From NCBI RefSeq assembly GCF_022682495.2, contig NC_071394.1, positions 30,352,470 to 30,416,469 on the forward strand: a DNA stretch of 64,000 bases. Direction: 5' to 3'. A program made the position numbers and the translations under genes. The stretch comes from Desmodus rotundus. Its lineage: Eukaryota > Chordata > Mammalia > Chiroptera > Phyllostomidae. Under the pieces are notes generated by a model. It had not been told where the DNA came from. It saw only the letters and a program-made list of their open reading frames with translations, and made no database searches. Shown piece by piece: positions 46,146 through 58,639 of this stretch; within the stretch, counting starts at the first letter, position 1, and each line of letters starts with the position of its first letter.

Positions 46146-46540
46146 GTGATAAGTTATCAAACATTTTACTGTCTTGAGTGGGCTCTCTCTCTGCTCACCA
46201 TTTTGTCTTTTATTTGCTATTTAATGAAATTCTTAGTAAAGAAAAGCTGAAATTGTAAATTACTAGCATGGATTTTACCTTTTATCTTTATATCACATAA
46301 TGCCAGTTTTAAATGCACATATAAGAGCATTTAACTGATATGCAAAGTCACCCGAATTAGACAATTAGCATTTCTCCACCTGTACATGCATATGCATGTA
46401 ATTCCATTCTTACCAGGACAGTGGAAATGCTGTAAAAAACGGACTCAACAGTTTTTATTTCGCTTCTTGATGCATTCTACTGACATTCTCTGCTTTCAGC
46501 TTACTAATGAGTAAGGAAGGAGTGAAAGGAAAAGGAACTA
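46146..46540. other. Unannotated interval
   Basis: Nothing recognisable. Confidence 0.4.
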
Positions 46541-46886
46541 CAGCTGACCCTTGAACAACGCCGGGATACCAATACCCCCACTCCCCACAATCAAAAATCC
46601 ACTTGACTACAGTCCCTCGTGTCCTTGGAGCATTGGTTCCAGGACAACCCTGTCCCCACCATGGATGCTCAAGTCCCTTATATAAAACGGTATAATGTTA
46701 TAGATTAGGTCCTCTGCATCGGTGGATTCCCAACCTCAGATCAAAAATAATGTATTTTATCCAAGGTTGGATGAATCTACAGATGTGCAGCCCAGGGACA
46801 CAGAGGGTCATCTGCACATTTATTGAAAAAATCTGTGTATAAGCGGACCCATACAGTTGAAATCTGTGTTGTTCAAGTGTCAACTG
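46541..46886. mobile_element. Tigger-type MITE (outer element of a nest)
   Basis: The left end cagctgacccttgaacaacg and the right end gttgttcaagtgtcaactg are inverted repeats of a well-known Tigger family. TA dinucleotides flank both ends (46539-46540 and 46887-46888). The interior is interrupted by a second Tigger-type element at 46610-46814, leaving about 140 bp of the outer one. Confidence 0.85.
46610..46814 (-). mobile_element. Second Tigger-type MITE inserted in the first
   Basis: In reverse orientation the ends are cagtccctcgtgtccttgga on the left and cagagggtcatctg on the right. Inside are attggttccaggacaaccct, atggatgctcaagtccctta and the downstream aatctacagatgtgcag. These match a different Tigger family. 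A TA precedes the left end (46608-46609); the right flank is CA, a likely mutation of TA. Confidence 0.82.
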
Positions 46887-46888
46887 TA

Positions 46889-47679
46889 TATGTTGTTCTA
46901 CCTTTCTCTTTCCTTCGTGGCATCATTTCAGCATTAAGTGGTTGACTAATACAAGGAAGTAATATGGATAAGAAAGGATGTGAAAGGGTTTCTTGGTCCT
47001 GCCTCTTGTTCAAAAACAAAGCAAAACAAAAAACACTTCCTATCTCCCCACCTTACTGAGTAGCAGCAATAACATGTTCTCCTTATACTAGCTTTGAGTC
47101 TCCCTTGAAAGCCCACAAATTGTGGGCCACAGAAATTCTGTGCTCATGGAGTGTATCCAACACTATATGTGAATGTGAAGGCAAAGAACTGTGGGTAACT
47201 CCTTTACTCATGCAAATGTTCCATTGTCCCATCAGACTTGACCGACAAAAGAGGAGTTCAGTAAAAATATTCAGAATTGCAAAATGGTCACAGCTGTGCA
47301 TTAAACCAGATGTGGGGTCATTTGATTGCACTGGTCTCTGGTCACAAAGCCAGCCGTGGTCTGCATCCTACTATCTTGGAAAACACTGAACACTGAGGCT
47401 GAGCACATTCATTCCTACTAAACTGATGAAAGAATAATCAATTCAGAACTGTGTATCAATGACCTGGGCTGTAGAACTAAGTGCAACATGGCCCATAAAT
47501 AGAAAAAAAAGAGGTAGACAGGGTGGCTCTAGCTTTATTTCCTGATACTGTTTTTGTTCCTAAGCTTATGTGTTTGTACCTCTTGCTCTGGTGTTCTATG
47601 AAATATCCCTACCTTTTTATAATAAATCTTCCCTAATTTATCTAGTTTAGAAATATCATGTTTTTGCAGCTGCCTGACA
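46889..47679. other. Unannotated interval
   Basis: No recognisable gene or repeat. Two frames on opposite strands at 47083-47389 cover the same DNA. Confidence 0.4.
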
Positions 47680-48055
47680 AAGAAATTCATTTTGTGCTCT
47701 GGCTCACTCCAGGCATACCACACTATCCAGTTCTCTGCACTTGCCAGAATTTTTCACACCTCCATGCTTTTGTTCATCAGAGCTGTTCTTCTCAGAATGG
47801 CTGCGTTCTCTTTTTTTCTAACAGACCAATCCCTTCCTTCTGAAAGACTAGCTTCCCTGTGACCCCTTCTCCAGGGCTCACTTGAGAGAGTTTCTCAAGT
47901 GCCATTGTATGAAGAAAAACTGTTGACATTTCTGTCCCCGAAATCTCCTCTGATACAGTGTGAAAACTTGTTCTCTTTTATGTTTCTGTTGCCTGGAACC
48001 GAATATAGTGCCTGGCCCTTAGCAGATGCTCACTGTCTGTTGCATGAGAGTTCAC
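47680..48055 (+). repeat. L2 LINE 3' fragment
   Basis: The string ctggctcactccaggcatac, ctctgcacttgccagaattt, tgcctggaaccgaatatagt and gcctggcccttagcagatgc follows the sense L2 3' region. Confidence 0.7.
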
Positions 48056-49989
48056 TGTTGACTTATTAAATTCCCATACCTGGCTGAGTCTGGGAAACAG
48101 TGTGTTAGGACTACTATCAAAATCCCTCAGTTACAAGTTGGTCTCCATTTCCTTTATTCTTTTTGTTCAAAGATGGTTCTTCATTGAAAGATTTTTTAGC
48201 TGGCTGTGGGGATTCAGGGAGTCAGTGATACTAGAAAGAAGGCATATTAAAATGGGTTTGGAGCAAAGTCACTCCAGGGACTGTCTGGGCTCAGCTGTGC
48301 CTAGAGTACTTTTGGAACAAACTAATTATGAAAGTATAGACCACAGATCACTGACTATGACACCCACATTCATTCTTGAAAAATATGACTCAGTCATAAA
48401 CCCTGCACATACACAAGAGAAGGAATCTGAGGGGGAAGAAATACCTATCTATCGCAGATGCCATTCATGAAGTTCCCCAGACAATCTCCTAAGCAGCCTG
48501 CACTGTTCTTCTTGTCTGGTCTGATCCCACTGAGAAACAGTCCAGGGCATTAAATATTTTCACTGAACATAGCAGTCTTCCCCATGGTGTTTCGGAAGGG
48601 TCTCTCCCAGTGGGACACTGCTCATCACTTCTTTCTCGTCCCAAGTGAGAATTACTATGGAAATAACTCCTGATTTCATTTAAAGACAGAGGTTTGTTCA
48701 AATAATATATGAAATATCACAGGTATTATGATTTCACAAAAAAATCTTACCTTTACGACAAAGAAATCTTAAAGAACAAATGACACGTGTATTAAGACTT
48801 CTTCCTCATTACTGTCAAGAGTTGGCTATGAGGAATAAAATTTTAGATCATTTGAGGAGTAGGAAGACTCAAGTGGAAAAGGCAAAAGATGAAAATTTTA
48901 TGTGAGACAGACAAGCCCTGGAATCACTATCATCTTGGTTTCCTTCACCATCGCACGCACGAAGTGATTCCCTACTGAATGGCAACATAGGCAGGTGAGA
49001 CTGGTTTACACTCAAACGATGGGCAGAAGTTACTCTACCGTGTTTGAAGATCTAAAACCTCTAAAGTCCAGATGAAAAAGTGAGAGAAGAGCATAACATT
49101 TCCAGCCCCTCTTCATAAGCAGTACAGTGTGGAGAATCAGTCCCATTTTGTTTGTTTCTGTGGTGTAATTGTGAGCATAAAAATTACTACCTTGATTGCA
49201 GGTCAGTCTAATCATTAGCTCTAGGCATATAGCTCCCCATTATACCACTGTCTCTGCGGAGTGAGTCCATGTCAAATAATAGTTAAACCTTCCACTGTTC
49301 CCCAAAAGACTGAGCACCAGCTGGGTGTAGATCATTTGCCAACACCAGCAGTCATGTGAAACCCACTAATTGAGCACATAACTCCTGAGTACACAAACAT
49401 GCCTATGCCAAAGGGGTGGCTGTGCCTCCCAACACCTTCAGAACATGCAATAATTCCATTGCTTAAAAAAAAAGAAAGAAAGAAAGAAAAGACAAGACTT
49501 GGCTAAAGGCAAGATTGCTTTCCAGAAGGGAAACTCTTTTCCCAGGGTGCACTGTGCAGACAAAACTTACAGCATCCCTTCTGAAACTGTGTCTGGAGCA
49601 GTCTTCCAAGATGATTAATAGAGCAAGCATTTTTCACAAGGATATATGACCTTGTAGAGCACAGGCAGGCAAAAAGATAGGTGGCAAACTGAAGGCTCAC
49701 AAGACACCTGTGTCCACACACACTTCTTATCAGGGTCCGTGATACACTGTGCTGTCCCTAGGGGACCATGTTTTTTACTTAAGGAAGATTTTCTTTCAAA
49801 TAATGGGACAGCTGGCTGGTATATTGCAAGTGCAGAAACTGTGAAGACAAAATTATAAGATTCTTGAACCAAGTTTTCAGCTCAGAGCCATGCATCCCAA
49901 GTTTAGAAACAAATTTCTAAATGCAATGTGTATGTTTTGATGGAGAGGGGAGGAGAATAAGGTAGATATTTTAAGGAAAGGAAATCAAT
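48056..49989. other. Unannotated interval with a GAAA microsatellite
   Basis: No gene supported. A 122-codon frame at 48102-48470 has hydrophobic and charged parts but resembles no family I know and lacks codon or context support. Confidence 0.4.
49466..49492. repeat. (GAAA)n microsatellite
   Basis: An A-run passes into four GAAA units, aaagaaagaaagaaagaaaa. Confidence 0.9.
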
Positions 49990-50150
49990 ATTTTTGAGGA
50001 CCTATTTTTTAATCTTTATAACAATTCTAGAAGGCAATGCCCATGATCCCATTAATAGACAAAATGGACCGTGAAGATCTTGGTAGGGTCATATGGTAGA
50101 AGGTAGTAGCAATGTGGAGACTCAGGCCCAGTTAGGTCTAGTTTCAAACT
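49990..50150 (-). repeat. MIR SINE, reverse orientation
   Basis: The sequence ttaatctttataacaattct, ccattaatagacaaaatgga and gtagcaatgtggagactcag is a diverged MIR core in reverse. Confidence 0.6.
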
Positions 50151-50404
50151 TCCTTCTTGTTCCACTATCCCAAGCTATCTCAAGCTGGGTAGAGAGGATT
50201 AAATAGATAGGCTTGGTGGGAATTCGCACTTAAAAAGAAAGCACATTTCTGAGTTGACCATCATGTTGTGCTGAGGGTCTCTGCTGAATTGGTAAATTGA
50301 TAAATTTAAGCAATGCTGAATTTTCTTGTACTGAATTATGTTAATGTCATCTTTATTTCCTGATTCGTCTCTTATCTCTTAGTTTTTCAGTAGTTTTTAT
50401 TTCC

Positions 50405-50615
50405 TTTTTTAAAGTTTTTAGTTATTTATTTTTAGACAGAGGGGAAAGAGGGAGAGAAACAATGTGATAGAGAAACATCCATTGGTTGCCTCTCATACGC
50501 ACCCTGAGCAGGGATCGAACCTGCAGCCCAGGCATGTGACCTGACCAGGAATCAAATTCATGACCTTTCACTTTGCAGGATGACGCCCAAGCAACTGAGC
50601 CACACTGGTCTCGGC
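50405..50615 (-). repeat. VES SINE, reverse orientation
   Basis: It reads T-rich tail, agacagaggggaaagaggga, gaaacatccattggttgcct, gggatcgaacctgcagccca, then gcaactgagccacactggtc. This is the full VES SINE in reverse. A weak direct repeat, ttatttcctt against ttatttcttg, lies at the ends (50397 and 50619). The copy is more diverged than the one at 1965. Confidence 0.9.
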
Positions 50616-50714
50616 TTATTATTTCTTGATACTTTGCTTATTTGTTGACCTAAAAAGAGTTATTGAATAACTGATCTAGCCAGGTACTGTCCTGTGCAGT
50701 TGGTGTACAGTGGT

Positions 50715-51110
50715 TGTCTTAGCCTGGGTTTCCCCTAAAACTGAGCTGGAGACTATAGCTTGAATGCAGATGGTTAGTTGATCTTAGAAAGCAGGAGTGA
50801 GGAACCAAGAAGAGTAAAACAGGGAAGGGGAAAAGCCAATACAAAGCTACAGTATAGAGTTGGCCACCAAAGCAGGTGGTGATGTCCAGTCCTGTTGGCA
50901 CATTTTGGGGAATGTATGGAGAGATTAGAGGAAGAAGCATTTATTCATTGACTCTGACCTGCTTTGGTTGGGAGTCACCCTATACAGCATTAATATTTGC
51001 ACACTTCTGGGTTGTACAGGCATGAATGTCAAGCAGACTTGCAGGTGCCCCACTCAGGGGAATGAGGAAAGCTCCCGGGCAGGAAGCTGAAGTGTGTGTG
51101 CTGTGTGTGT
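50715..51110 (+). repeat. Old dispersed repeat, family not named (member 2)
   Basis: It starts cctgggtttcccctaaaact, then ggggaaaagccaatacaaag and gttggccaccaaagcaggtg. The order of motifs and the orientation parallel 26610-27055. Confidence 0.4.
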
Positions 51111-51219
51111 ACTTTTGAGGTAAGCACTGTCATTAAAGAGCAGTTTGAAACCTCGTAGAACTCTGAGGATCTGTGAGCTGAGGGTGAAAGGATGTGAGGT
51201 AATGAGCAAGATCTGATGC

Positions 51220-51935
51220 AGAGAGCTCAATGGGTATGATCCTTGCTCTCAAGGAAAAGCTAACAGTTTGGTAACAGAGATACATATTAAATAAATGAAC
51301 AAACTACCTACTTACAAATTTTGATAAGCACTATGAAGGAAAAGGACAGGTGCCAGGAGAGAGATTAATAGGCCGGCCGACCATAAATTGGAATGGTAAG
51401 GAAGGCTTTGCTGGGCAAGAGGCATTTAGGCTGAGACCTGGAGAATGGGCCAGAGGTGGCCAGAAAAGAGGGGATAGGGAAAGGCATCACAGAGAAGAGA
51501 GCCTTTGCACAACTGGAGTCAGAGTAGATCCTAACAAGTGACATAGACGGAAAAAAGCCCAAAGTGACTCAGCAGAGGGAGGAAGCTGGAGAGAGGTGTT
51601 GGAGATATACCTGGAGAGGTAGGAGCTGGGTTCTGACTTTGACTCCAGGTGGGATGAAAAGCCAGTAGGTGTATTTTAATATTTTTGAAAAATCACTATG
51701 ACTTTGTGAAAAAGAAGATTGTGTTCTGCAATAGGGGAAACATGGAAGTGTTTCTGAGGTAGTTGTGATAGTCCAGAGAAGGAATGTTAGTGGCTTAGAC
51801 TAGGTAGTGACAGTTGGGAAGGAGAAAAGTGGGCAGATTAAAGAGCTATCTTTCCTTCAAGAGAGTGTAGTGATAGACCGGAGATAAAGATAAGGAAGAA
51901 GGGGGAATCAAGTATGACTCCCAGATTTCCATCCT
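51220..51935 (-). repeat. L2 LINE fragment, reverse orientation
   Basis: The string ccttgctctcaaggaaaagc, ttgataagcactatgaagg, ggaaggctttgctgggcaag, tttaggctgagacctggaga, gaaaaatcactatgactttg and gtgatagtccagagaaggaa is the reverse complement of the L2 3' kilobase in order. Confidence 0.75.
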
Positions 51936-51939
51936 GTGC

Positions 51940-52065
51940 ATGTATTCACTCACTCAACAGATACTTATTAAACACTGATTACCTATAGGGTTCTCCTCTA
52001 GATTATAGGATCCAAAGATTGGTAAGACTCCACTCCAGCCCCTGAATGACACCGTCCAGAGAGAA
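51940..52065 (-). repeat. L2/MIR 3'-end fragment, reverse orientation
   Basis: The string tattcactcactcaacagat, acttattaaacactgattac and ttggtaagactccactccag is a second, separate L2-type 3' end in reverse. Confidence 0.6.
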
Positions 52066-53559
52066 AATCAAGAAGAGGGCAGACGATTCGAGCAGAGGGT
52101 AGTAGTTGCTATGGTAGTGACACATTCTGGACCTCATTAAAAGCTAACACAAATGGAGGTTACTTCCACTTTTCCGGATGACCATAAATTTATTCTACTT
52201 GATTTCCCCTAGAAAACTACCTTCCAGTTGCCCAGAATACATATTTCGAGAAGTTTATCCAGAGAAGGATCAACTACCCATGGGTCCTTTTATCCTCACT
52301 GGTTAATAATTGGCTTCTCAGCCAGGTAGCTATGTTGTGTTTAATCCAGAGCATTCACTCCAGGCAATGGAAGTACTTAGGGGATTGGAGCTATCCAGAG
52401 TTAGTGTAGCAGGGTCAGTCTCTGTGAAGAAGTGTCCCTGGGCATCATATATTGGTGATCCCTGTTCTGTTTTCTTTGAAGCCCCTGAAGCCCTGACACG
52501 CCACCAGCAGAGCTGTCCTCCAGGTGGCATTCTTACAATTACTTGCCAATCTTTGCAGACTGCATTACACGGATGTCCTTCACAAAATCAAGGCACTTTC
52601 CTCAAGCCCTGCTGAGCTCAAGTCCTAATGTCCATGACCATTTCCACAAAGATAACTCAACCTCCTGTAGAATTTGCATTCTAAGTTGCAATAAGATATC
52701 ATCTAACCTCTCTGAAACCATTCCATGTATGTGATTTGTCAGCCACTTTTGGTCAAAACTAATATAAAATAACATTGAATCTAAGCTGTAATTGAAAAAT
52801 AGAATAAATACTACTGTTTAAAAAAATGCAGTGCACAAATCTACCCCCAGAGGACTAAGAAAAAGATTGCTAAGCACCATTGAGCCTGAGGAAATCCCTG
52901 TATCAGGCACAGCTGAAAACCTACGATTTGTACTCTCTCTCATTCTGGCTAAAGAGCTATGGAAGATGGTGTATTAACCTGTCCTTCTGAGAAGCACGGC
53001 ACTGTGGTGGTGGCAGCACTAAATGGAGTGTGCCTGCAATTGTAGATGTTGGTACTCCTTCAGAGTTTTTGCACCATGACCTTCTATTCAACATCCTGGA
53101 ACCATGCTATATTCACTTGATGTCTACTAATGTTAATGACAGTCCACGGTTTGAAAATGCAAAGATAAATGGTTTTCTCATGAAATGACTCTGCAATTAA
53201 CTTTTATTCTGAGTCCAGTGAAAACAATTTTGCTGGTTTTAATGCACGGTTCAAAAATACACTCAGTACATTATCCAAAGACAGCATATGAAATGCAAGA
53301 CATGCATCACACTGCTGAACTGGTACTGATAGTTAGTAAGAACAAACTTTATGCAAAGGAGGAAAAGCAGTGGAGACAGGACATAAGCTCTTCTAACATC
53401 CTGCCTAAGGCCCAATATCATGGAGCTGATTTCTTTGCATGCAACCCCGAGGTGGTCTAGAGTTGGGCTATCAGAGCACTCCATCCTCCTGACTGCAGTT
53501 TCACTCAGAGATGAGCATATGACACCTTTAAGGACAATCAGAGCCTTGTGGGACCATTA
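52066..53559. other. Unannotated interval
   Basis: No exon or named repeat is supported. The 101-codon frame at 52310-52615 has a minus-strand shadow and no known homology. Confidence 0.4.
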
Positions 53560-53689
53560 AAAAGATTCTTTCTCTTTCTCTCTGATTTCAATCTATGAGC
53601 AGGTATAAGCTTGGAGAGATTAATGGTATCTTGCTTCTACGTAGAAGGAGATTCCTTGTCTGCTTGGGTAGAAGCCAAGAAGAGGTAAA

Positions 53690-53980
53690 TGGAGTTGAAA
53701 AGGGGAAAGGATGGAGAGAAAGAAGAAGGAATGGAGGTCATGTAGAAAGATAGAGAGAGGGTGAATTGAGAGAGGAAGCGAGGGATAAGAGAGAGAGAGA
53801 AAAAGGGGGAAGGGGGTTGGGGGAGAGATGAGGAGAGAGAAATTGAGAGGGAAGAGAGAGAAAAAGGGTGAAAAACAAAGAGTAAGGAAAATAGGGAGAG
53901 AGAGTGAGAGGAAGGAAAAGAGAAAGAGTGGGGAGGAAGAGAGGAAAAGGTAGGAGAGGAAAAGAGAGAGAGAGACCTGT
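53690..53980. repeat. Polypurine (GA/GGGA) tract, about 290 bp
   Basis: The + strand is almost entirely A and G from about 53690 to 53980, with units such as gagagagagaaaaaggggga and ggaggaagagaggaaaaggt. On the - strand it translates into serine/leucine/proline-rich frames of up to 146 codons, which are low-complexity artefacts. The upstream flank (53490-53640, gagatgagcatatgacacct) may be the old repeat from which the tract expanded. Confidence 0.9.
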
Positions 53981-54214
53981 AGGCAATAGCTGAAATGCTG
54001 AAGAGAGGGGTGTCCAAAGGGAGCTCTTAGCCATAGAAAACAGTGAATTGAGAGGGTACTTGTGTTTGTATCTCTTGCAACTGAAGGGTCCTGTCAAATA
54101 CATGATGCGGCTGGGTCGCCGCATTTCAGCAAGAATGCGGGCAACACTGGATGCCTTAGGAAAGAGTTCCCGTGTCATGAAACATTTGCAACCATGGAAA
54201 ATTTTGTGTCTGAC

Positions 54215-54475
54215 ACATGCCTAATGACATGAAAAATGTTTATGGTAAGTCAAGTGAAAAAAAATTAAAACCAGGTTTGTTTTTTTGGTAAAATATATGT
54301 TTATATGATTGTATAAAAGTGGACTACAAAAAATATGCTGGACTTTTACAAGTTGTTATCTCTTAGATAGGATTAAAATAATTTTAATTTTCATCATTTC
54401 CTTATTTTCCATACTTTCTACAGTACACACAAACTGCCCCTATAATCTAGAATAAAAATATATTAATAAAAGTCT
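54215..54475 (+). mobile_element. Old L1 (L1M-type) 3' UTR fragment
   Basis: The string gacatgaaaaatgtttatgg, gtaaaatatatgtttatatg, acaagttgttatctcttaga and a final aataaaaatatattaataaa follow the sense L1M 3' terminus, including a poly(A)-type end. Confidence 0.75.
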
Positions 54476-56929
54476 GAAAACTCATCCTTTTGGATTAATT
54501 CAAGATGGCTTCCATTTAGCCCACAATGTACCTCAATAGGTATCAAAGGTTATTTTTTCAAACACCTGGAAAATTTAGTACTTGACTTTCAAATGACATC
54601 CTTTGGGTGCTTATGTATTTCTTTACAATGGACTTAACCACATCTCTAGCACTGTTGCACTTTTAATTCAAGCTAGGAATGAAAATTGTACCTTCCACAA
54701 GGAACAAAAGGCTTCAGTTATGAACACAGATATTAAAAGAAGGGACAAGTTTTGAACCCTCTACCGATAAGGCTGTTGTGTCACCTGGAGGACATTTCTT
54801 CTCAATTTCATCTGACAAAAACGCTATATGTCAAATTCTTAAATAAACAACACCCAGTTCCTGTGCAGGAGCTGCAAGTCAAATAGGAGATACTTGTTCG
54901 TGGCATAAAAGTATATTTTTAAGAATTAACTTATCACATTTCACAGTCCACTGTAAACTAAGAGGGGTAGAGAAGAAAGGTTAAAGGCTGCTCTAATTAC
55001 TCTCATCTTAGCAAGCAGAATGAAATGAAGTTTCCTGGGGTAATTAATCAAATCGTGATGAAAAGTGAAAACACACTGGACACCTTTTGGTCGGGGATTC
55101 GGTGGAAATTGCCACTGCTTCACGGAGGACACTGTTGTCGGCCTGGGAGAAGGTTCTCACTTAGAAAGAATGTATAGTTAGTAATGCAAGGTCCAGCATT
55201 CAAAATAAAGACAGAAGGAAAACAGCAATCATCTGGCTTTGCTCTGAGTCTGGCCTCAGTTCTTGCTGGTAACAGGAGGCTTGCGAGTTTCTAAGGTGTG
55301 TTGGGTGGAAACAGTCTATGCCTGGTGATTTTCACAAACAGATGAACATACTCCTATTTCCAAGCATGCATTTCAGCCACTTGGATTCCAGCAAAAACTG
55401 CCACCCATTTCAAAGGAACTGGTGTAATGCAGTCCTCACTATCTGAGCTCATATCTATTACGAAAATCAAGCTGCATGTTTTTCCAGGTGCTACCATCTT
55501 GGAAACAAGGCACAAGGGGACTAAAAAAATGTGTTTTAGAACCTAATGTGAAAGCCTCCAATTAGGATTTTTTTAAATCTAGTTATTGCAAGCTGTTTTG
55601 GCTAAAACCCGAACGTACTTAAATGTCTTCCAACCTTGTATATTTGCTGCTTTTACTATTTATGTGTTATTTTGGAAATGTTCAAAAAAACCTTCAAATT
55701 AAACGTTTTAAAAATTAAATATTTTACATTTACATTGGTCTTTTTGTAGTTTACATCAGTCTTTTTTATTAATTTGAGTGTGAAATTAGGCAAAGCCTGT
55801 TGATTGTCAGTAAAATGAGTATAGTAGAATGACTAAAAAGCAAATAGTCCAACTGTCAGAGGATTTCTGAAACCAGACCAGGAAAAACAGCAACATGGAA
55901 TTAAATGCCATTCAGGGACCTCGGTTTGTCTATCTGTCTCTTTATGGTGTTCCATATTTCAGGCCAATCCCCTGCCCTCTCCCAATGCCTCCACCCCACC
56001 CCCAAACAACACAAAAAACAAATAACTCTCTTGCTAAACACTGTGTTATTCCAACTTATATTTTTTAAACCTCTTGCCCAGTTAGTCACATGTCTGAAAA
56101 TGCATAGAATATCCTCTTAAGCAAGAGTGTGACTCAAACTTTCACTACTTGCTAGCAAAAGACCTTTGACATGCCACATCCTTGAGGAGGTGGTGGAGTT
56201 GAGACCGGACCAAATGGTGGCAGAACACCTTTGTGAACATGGAGTTCACTCCTGAGATCAAGGCTGGGTGGACCTGAAGGGTGGAGCAGCCCACTGGGCA
56301 CCACAGAAAGTAGGAAGGGCTGTAATGTTGGGGAAAAATTAAACAGAAACTGAAGGAGTCGACCCATAGTTGCTGCCAAGTTTTTCCTCCTCTTTTTCTA
56401 CAGTAGATTTGGAATCTGCTCTTATCTCTTTGACCCCACCTTCCAATCTTTACTAGAGTCTGTATTTGTTCTTTGCATACAATCACATTACGTTCCAACT
56501 CAGACTTTAAGCCAATGTCTTGACCATGAATCTGGCCATACTACAAACCATGTAGCCTGTAAAGCCCCCCTTATAATCCTATAATGATACCCAATTGCTT
56601 TCCTAAATGTATCATCAAGCTTCTCTGGAAAGCTTTTTCTTGTATTTTCAAACCTGGATATCTTACCTATTCTCTCCACATTACTCATCAAAATTATCAG
56701 TCCCCCGATAAACAATCCTCTGTAGGCTTATTGTGAAATAATGGGTTGGATCAGGAAAAAATGTCTATTTTTTTCCTAAAAATTACTATATAATGCAAAA
56801 GTACTTGAGTTGATGGTCCTGCAATCAAGAACCAATGTAATAGCTATCACAACAGAAAGATTGGAGTTGAACTAACAGACACATCTGAGTGGGTGTTTAA
56901 AATGGTATTTTTTAAGAGCACCTTTTAAA
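54476..56929. other. Unannotated interval
   Basis: The longest stretch in the window without a named repeat (about 2.4 kb). No coding exon is supported. Frames at 56145-56498 overlap in two minus-strand registers and resemble no known protein. Confidence 0.4.
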
Positions 56930-58045
56930 AATTACTTCTATTGTTTTATGATTTATAAGACACACATGAGCATTGTAGAAAAATTGGAATAAATATATTA
57001 AGATAAAAGAAGCTCATAAAGATTGCCTACAACCCCACCCCTAGACTGTTGATGTTTTTGATGTATATTCTTCAGGACTTCACATTAATATATCTTACAG
57101 TTCTATATGCACACACATGTGACAAGATACCCTGTGTACGCAGAGCTAAGATGCAGATATGTTTGATATATGCTATTCGGTGCCACCCCTACCCACTTCC
57201 AGCACTTTACAAACATCACTCTGCTTCTACATGATTCACATGGAGACTGGGGAGATTTATGAGAATAGAATTCAAGATACGTCCAAATTTGGGGTCCAGA
57301 TATGTATAGCTATATCTAGCAAACTGTGTGTGTGCATTTAGAGTGTCGTTCCTCTAATTAGGAACCAGATATCAAAGGAAAGCTATGAGAAATAATTTAC
57401 TCTAAATAACAAGCTTATTGGGTCAAATTCAGAAACGTGGACTGAAGGAGAAAGTGATGATTCTGGTTTCAAGATGCTGCTGTAATTTCAATTCCCACCC
57501 ACTCTTCTCTGAACACCCCAAGTTAGTGCACTCTGGAGAAGACAATGATGAAGCAAAGGAGCGAGCTTAAAATTCAGGATTCCAAACAACCTTGTAGTAG
57601 GACTCTTTTCAATGAGCATAAAAAACAATTAAGGAGCTAATAAAACTCAGGCACTGGTAGTAGTTGTTCTTACTGTTCACATGCACACACGCACACACAA
57701 TACTGAATTGTATTCTATAATCTGTTTTTGAAAATACAGTATATTATGGTCATCCAACCCTATCAGTAAATATAGTTCTATATCATCATTTTAAATGGTT
57801 TCAGAGTATGGATTTTACCCTAAGTTATTTATAAACAGTGTTTCAAGGACAGCCTTGTAGCTAAATCTTTGGGTGATGCTAAATTATTTCATCAGGATGA
57901 ATTCCTAGTGGTGAGAATGCCAATTGCATGGAATATACATATTTAAGACCTGTGATATAAACCATACATATATTTTCTTCCCTCTAGAGAGATTAAACTA
58001 ACTTATTCCTACCAGCACTGAATAAAAGTGACAGAAAAAATGTTA
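56930..58045 (+). mobile_element. Old L1 (L1M-type) 3' UTR, two blocks
   Basis: The left block (56930-57150) includes gagcattgtagaaaaattgg and tgatgtatattcttcaggac. The right block (57690-58045) includes atcatcattttaaatggttt, ttcatcaggatgaattccta and aacttattcctaccagcact. Both follow a known ancient L1 3' UTR in order. The 57380-57650 part between them is not recognised and may be a later insertion or a diverged section. Confidence 0.6.
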
Positions 58046-58639
58046 TTTTTTAATTCATGCTGACATCCTAGATAGACTAATCTCTTCCCTTTCCTAGAGC
58101 CACCACCCTTTGTAGATAACATAAAGGTGTTAAACCAAATGAACTTGTCCACAGTTTGCAGCACTCAGCCCATCTTAGACCAGTACAGCAGAAACCACCC
58201 CATATGTCAATCATTAACCACAGCTGATCTTGTCCCTCCTCCCTCTGCAAGCCCATCTCTAACTTGTTTACTCTCAGCGTAGTTTCCGAGCACTGTATTT
58301 CCCTCCTATTTAATGTTATGTTATTGAGATAGTCTTCTCTGATTTTACTTTTCCTCAGATCTTCTCTTAGTTGTCATCTCCATCCCACATTTCCAATCTC
58401 TCTGAGAGTGTTATGTTGGCTTAAAGCATTGGAATTCACTCACACCTGAGCCACTTTAAATTAATGTGCCAAATAAAAATCCATGGGGCACTACCATTAC
58501 TAACAATTCCCCGACACTACACATCCATTCCTTTTTTGCTCTTGATTTTTTTCTGTGAGCTCATTTATGATTTCATTAGTATCCTCTATTACTGTCCCTG
58601 TTCTCAATTTTAGGAACATGTTTCTAAGTATATTGGTTG
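58046..58639. other. Unannotated interval
   Basis: Nothing recognisable. Confidence 0.35.

Noticed and set aside
48102..48470. 122-codon plus-strand frame with a hydrophobic start
   Set aside because: No recognisable domain, partner or splice context. Length is within chance expectation for 64 kb of six-frame sequence.
52310..52615. 101-codon plus-strand frame
   Set aside because: Has a 66-codon shadow on the other strand and no similarity to any family I know.
53637..54178. Minus-strand frames of 126 and 146 codons rich in Ser, Leu and Pro
   Set aside because: They are translations of the polypurine tract in two registers. Low complexity, no homology, no exon context.
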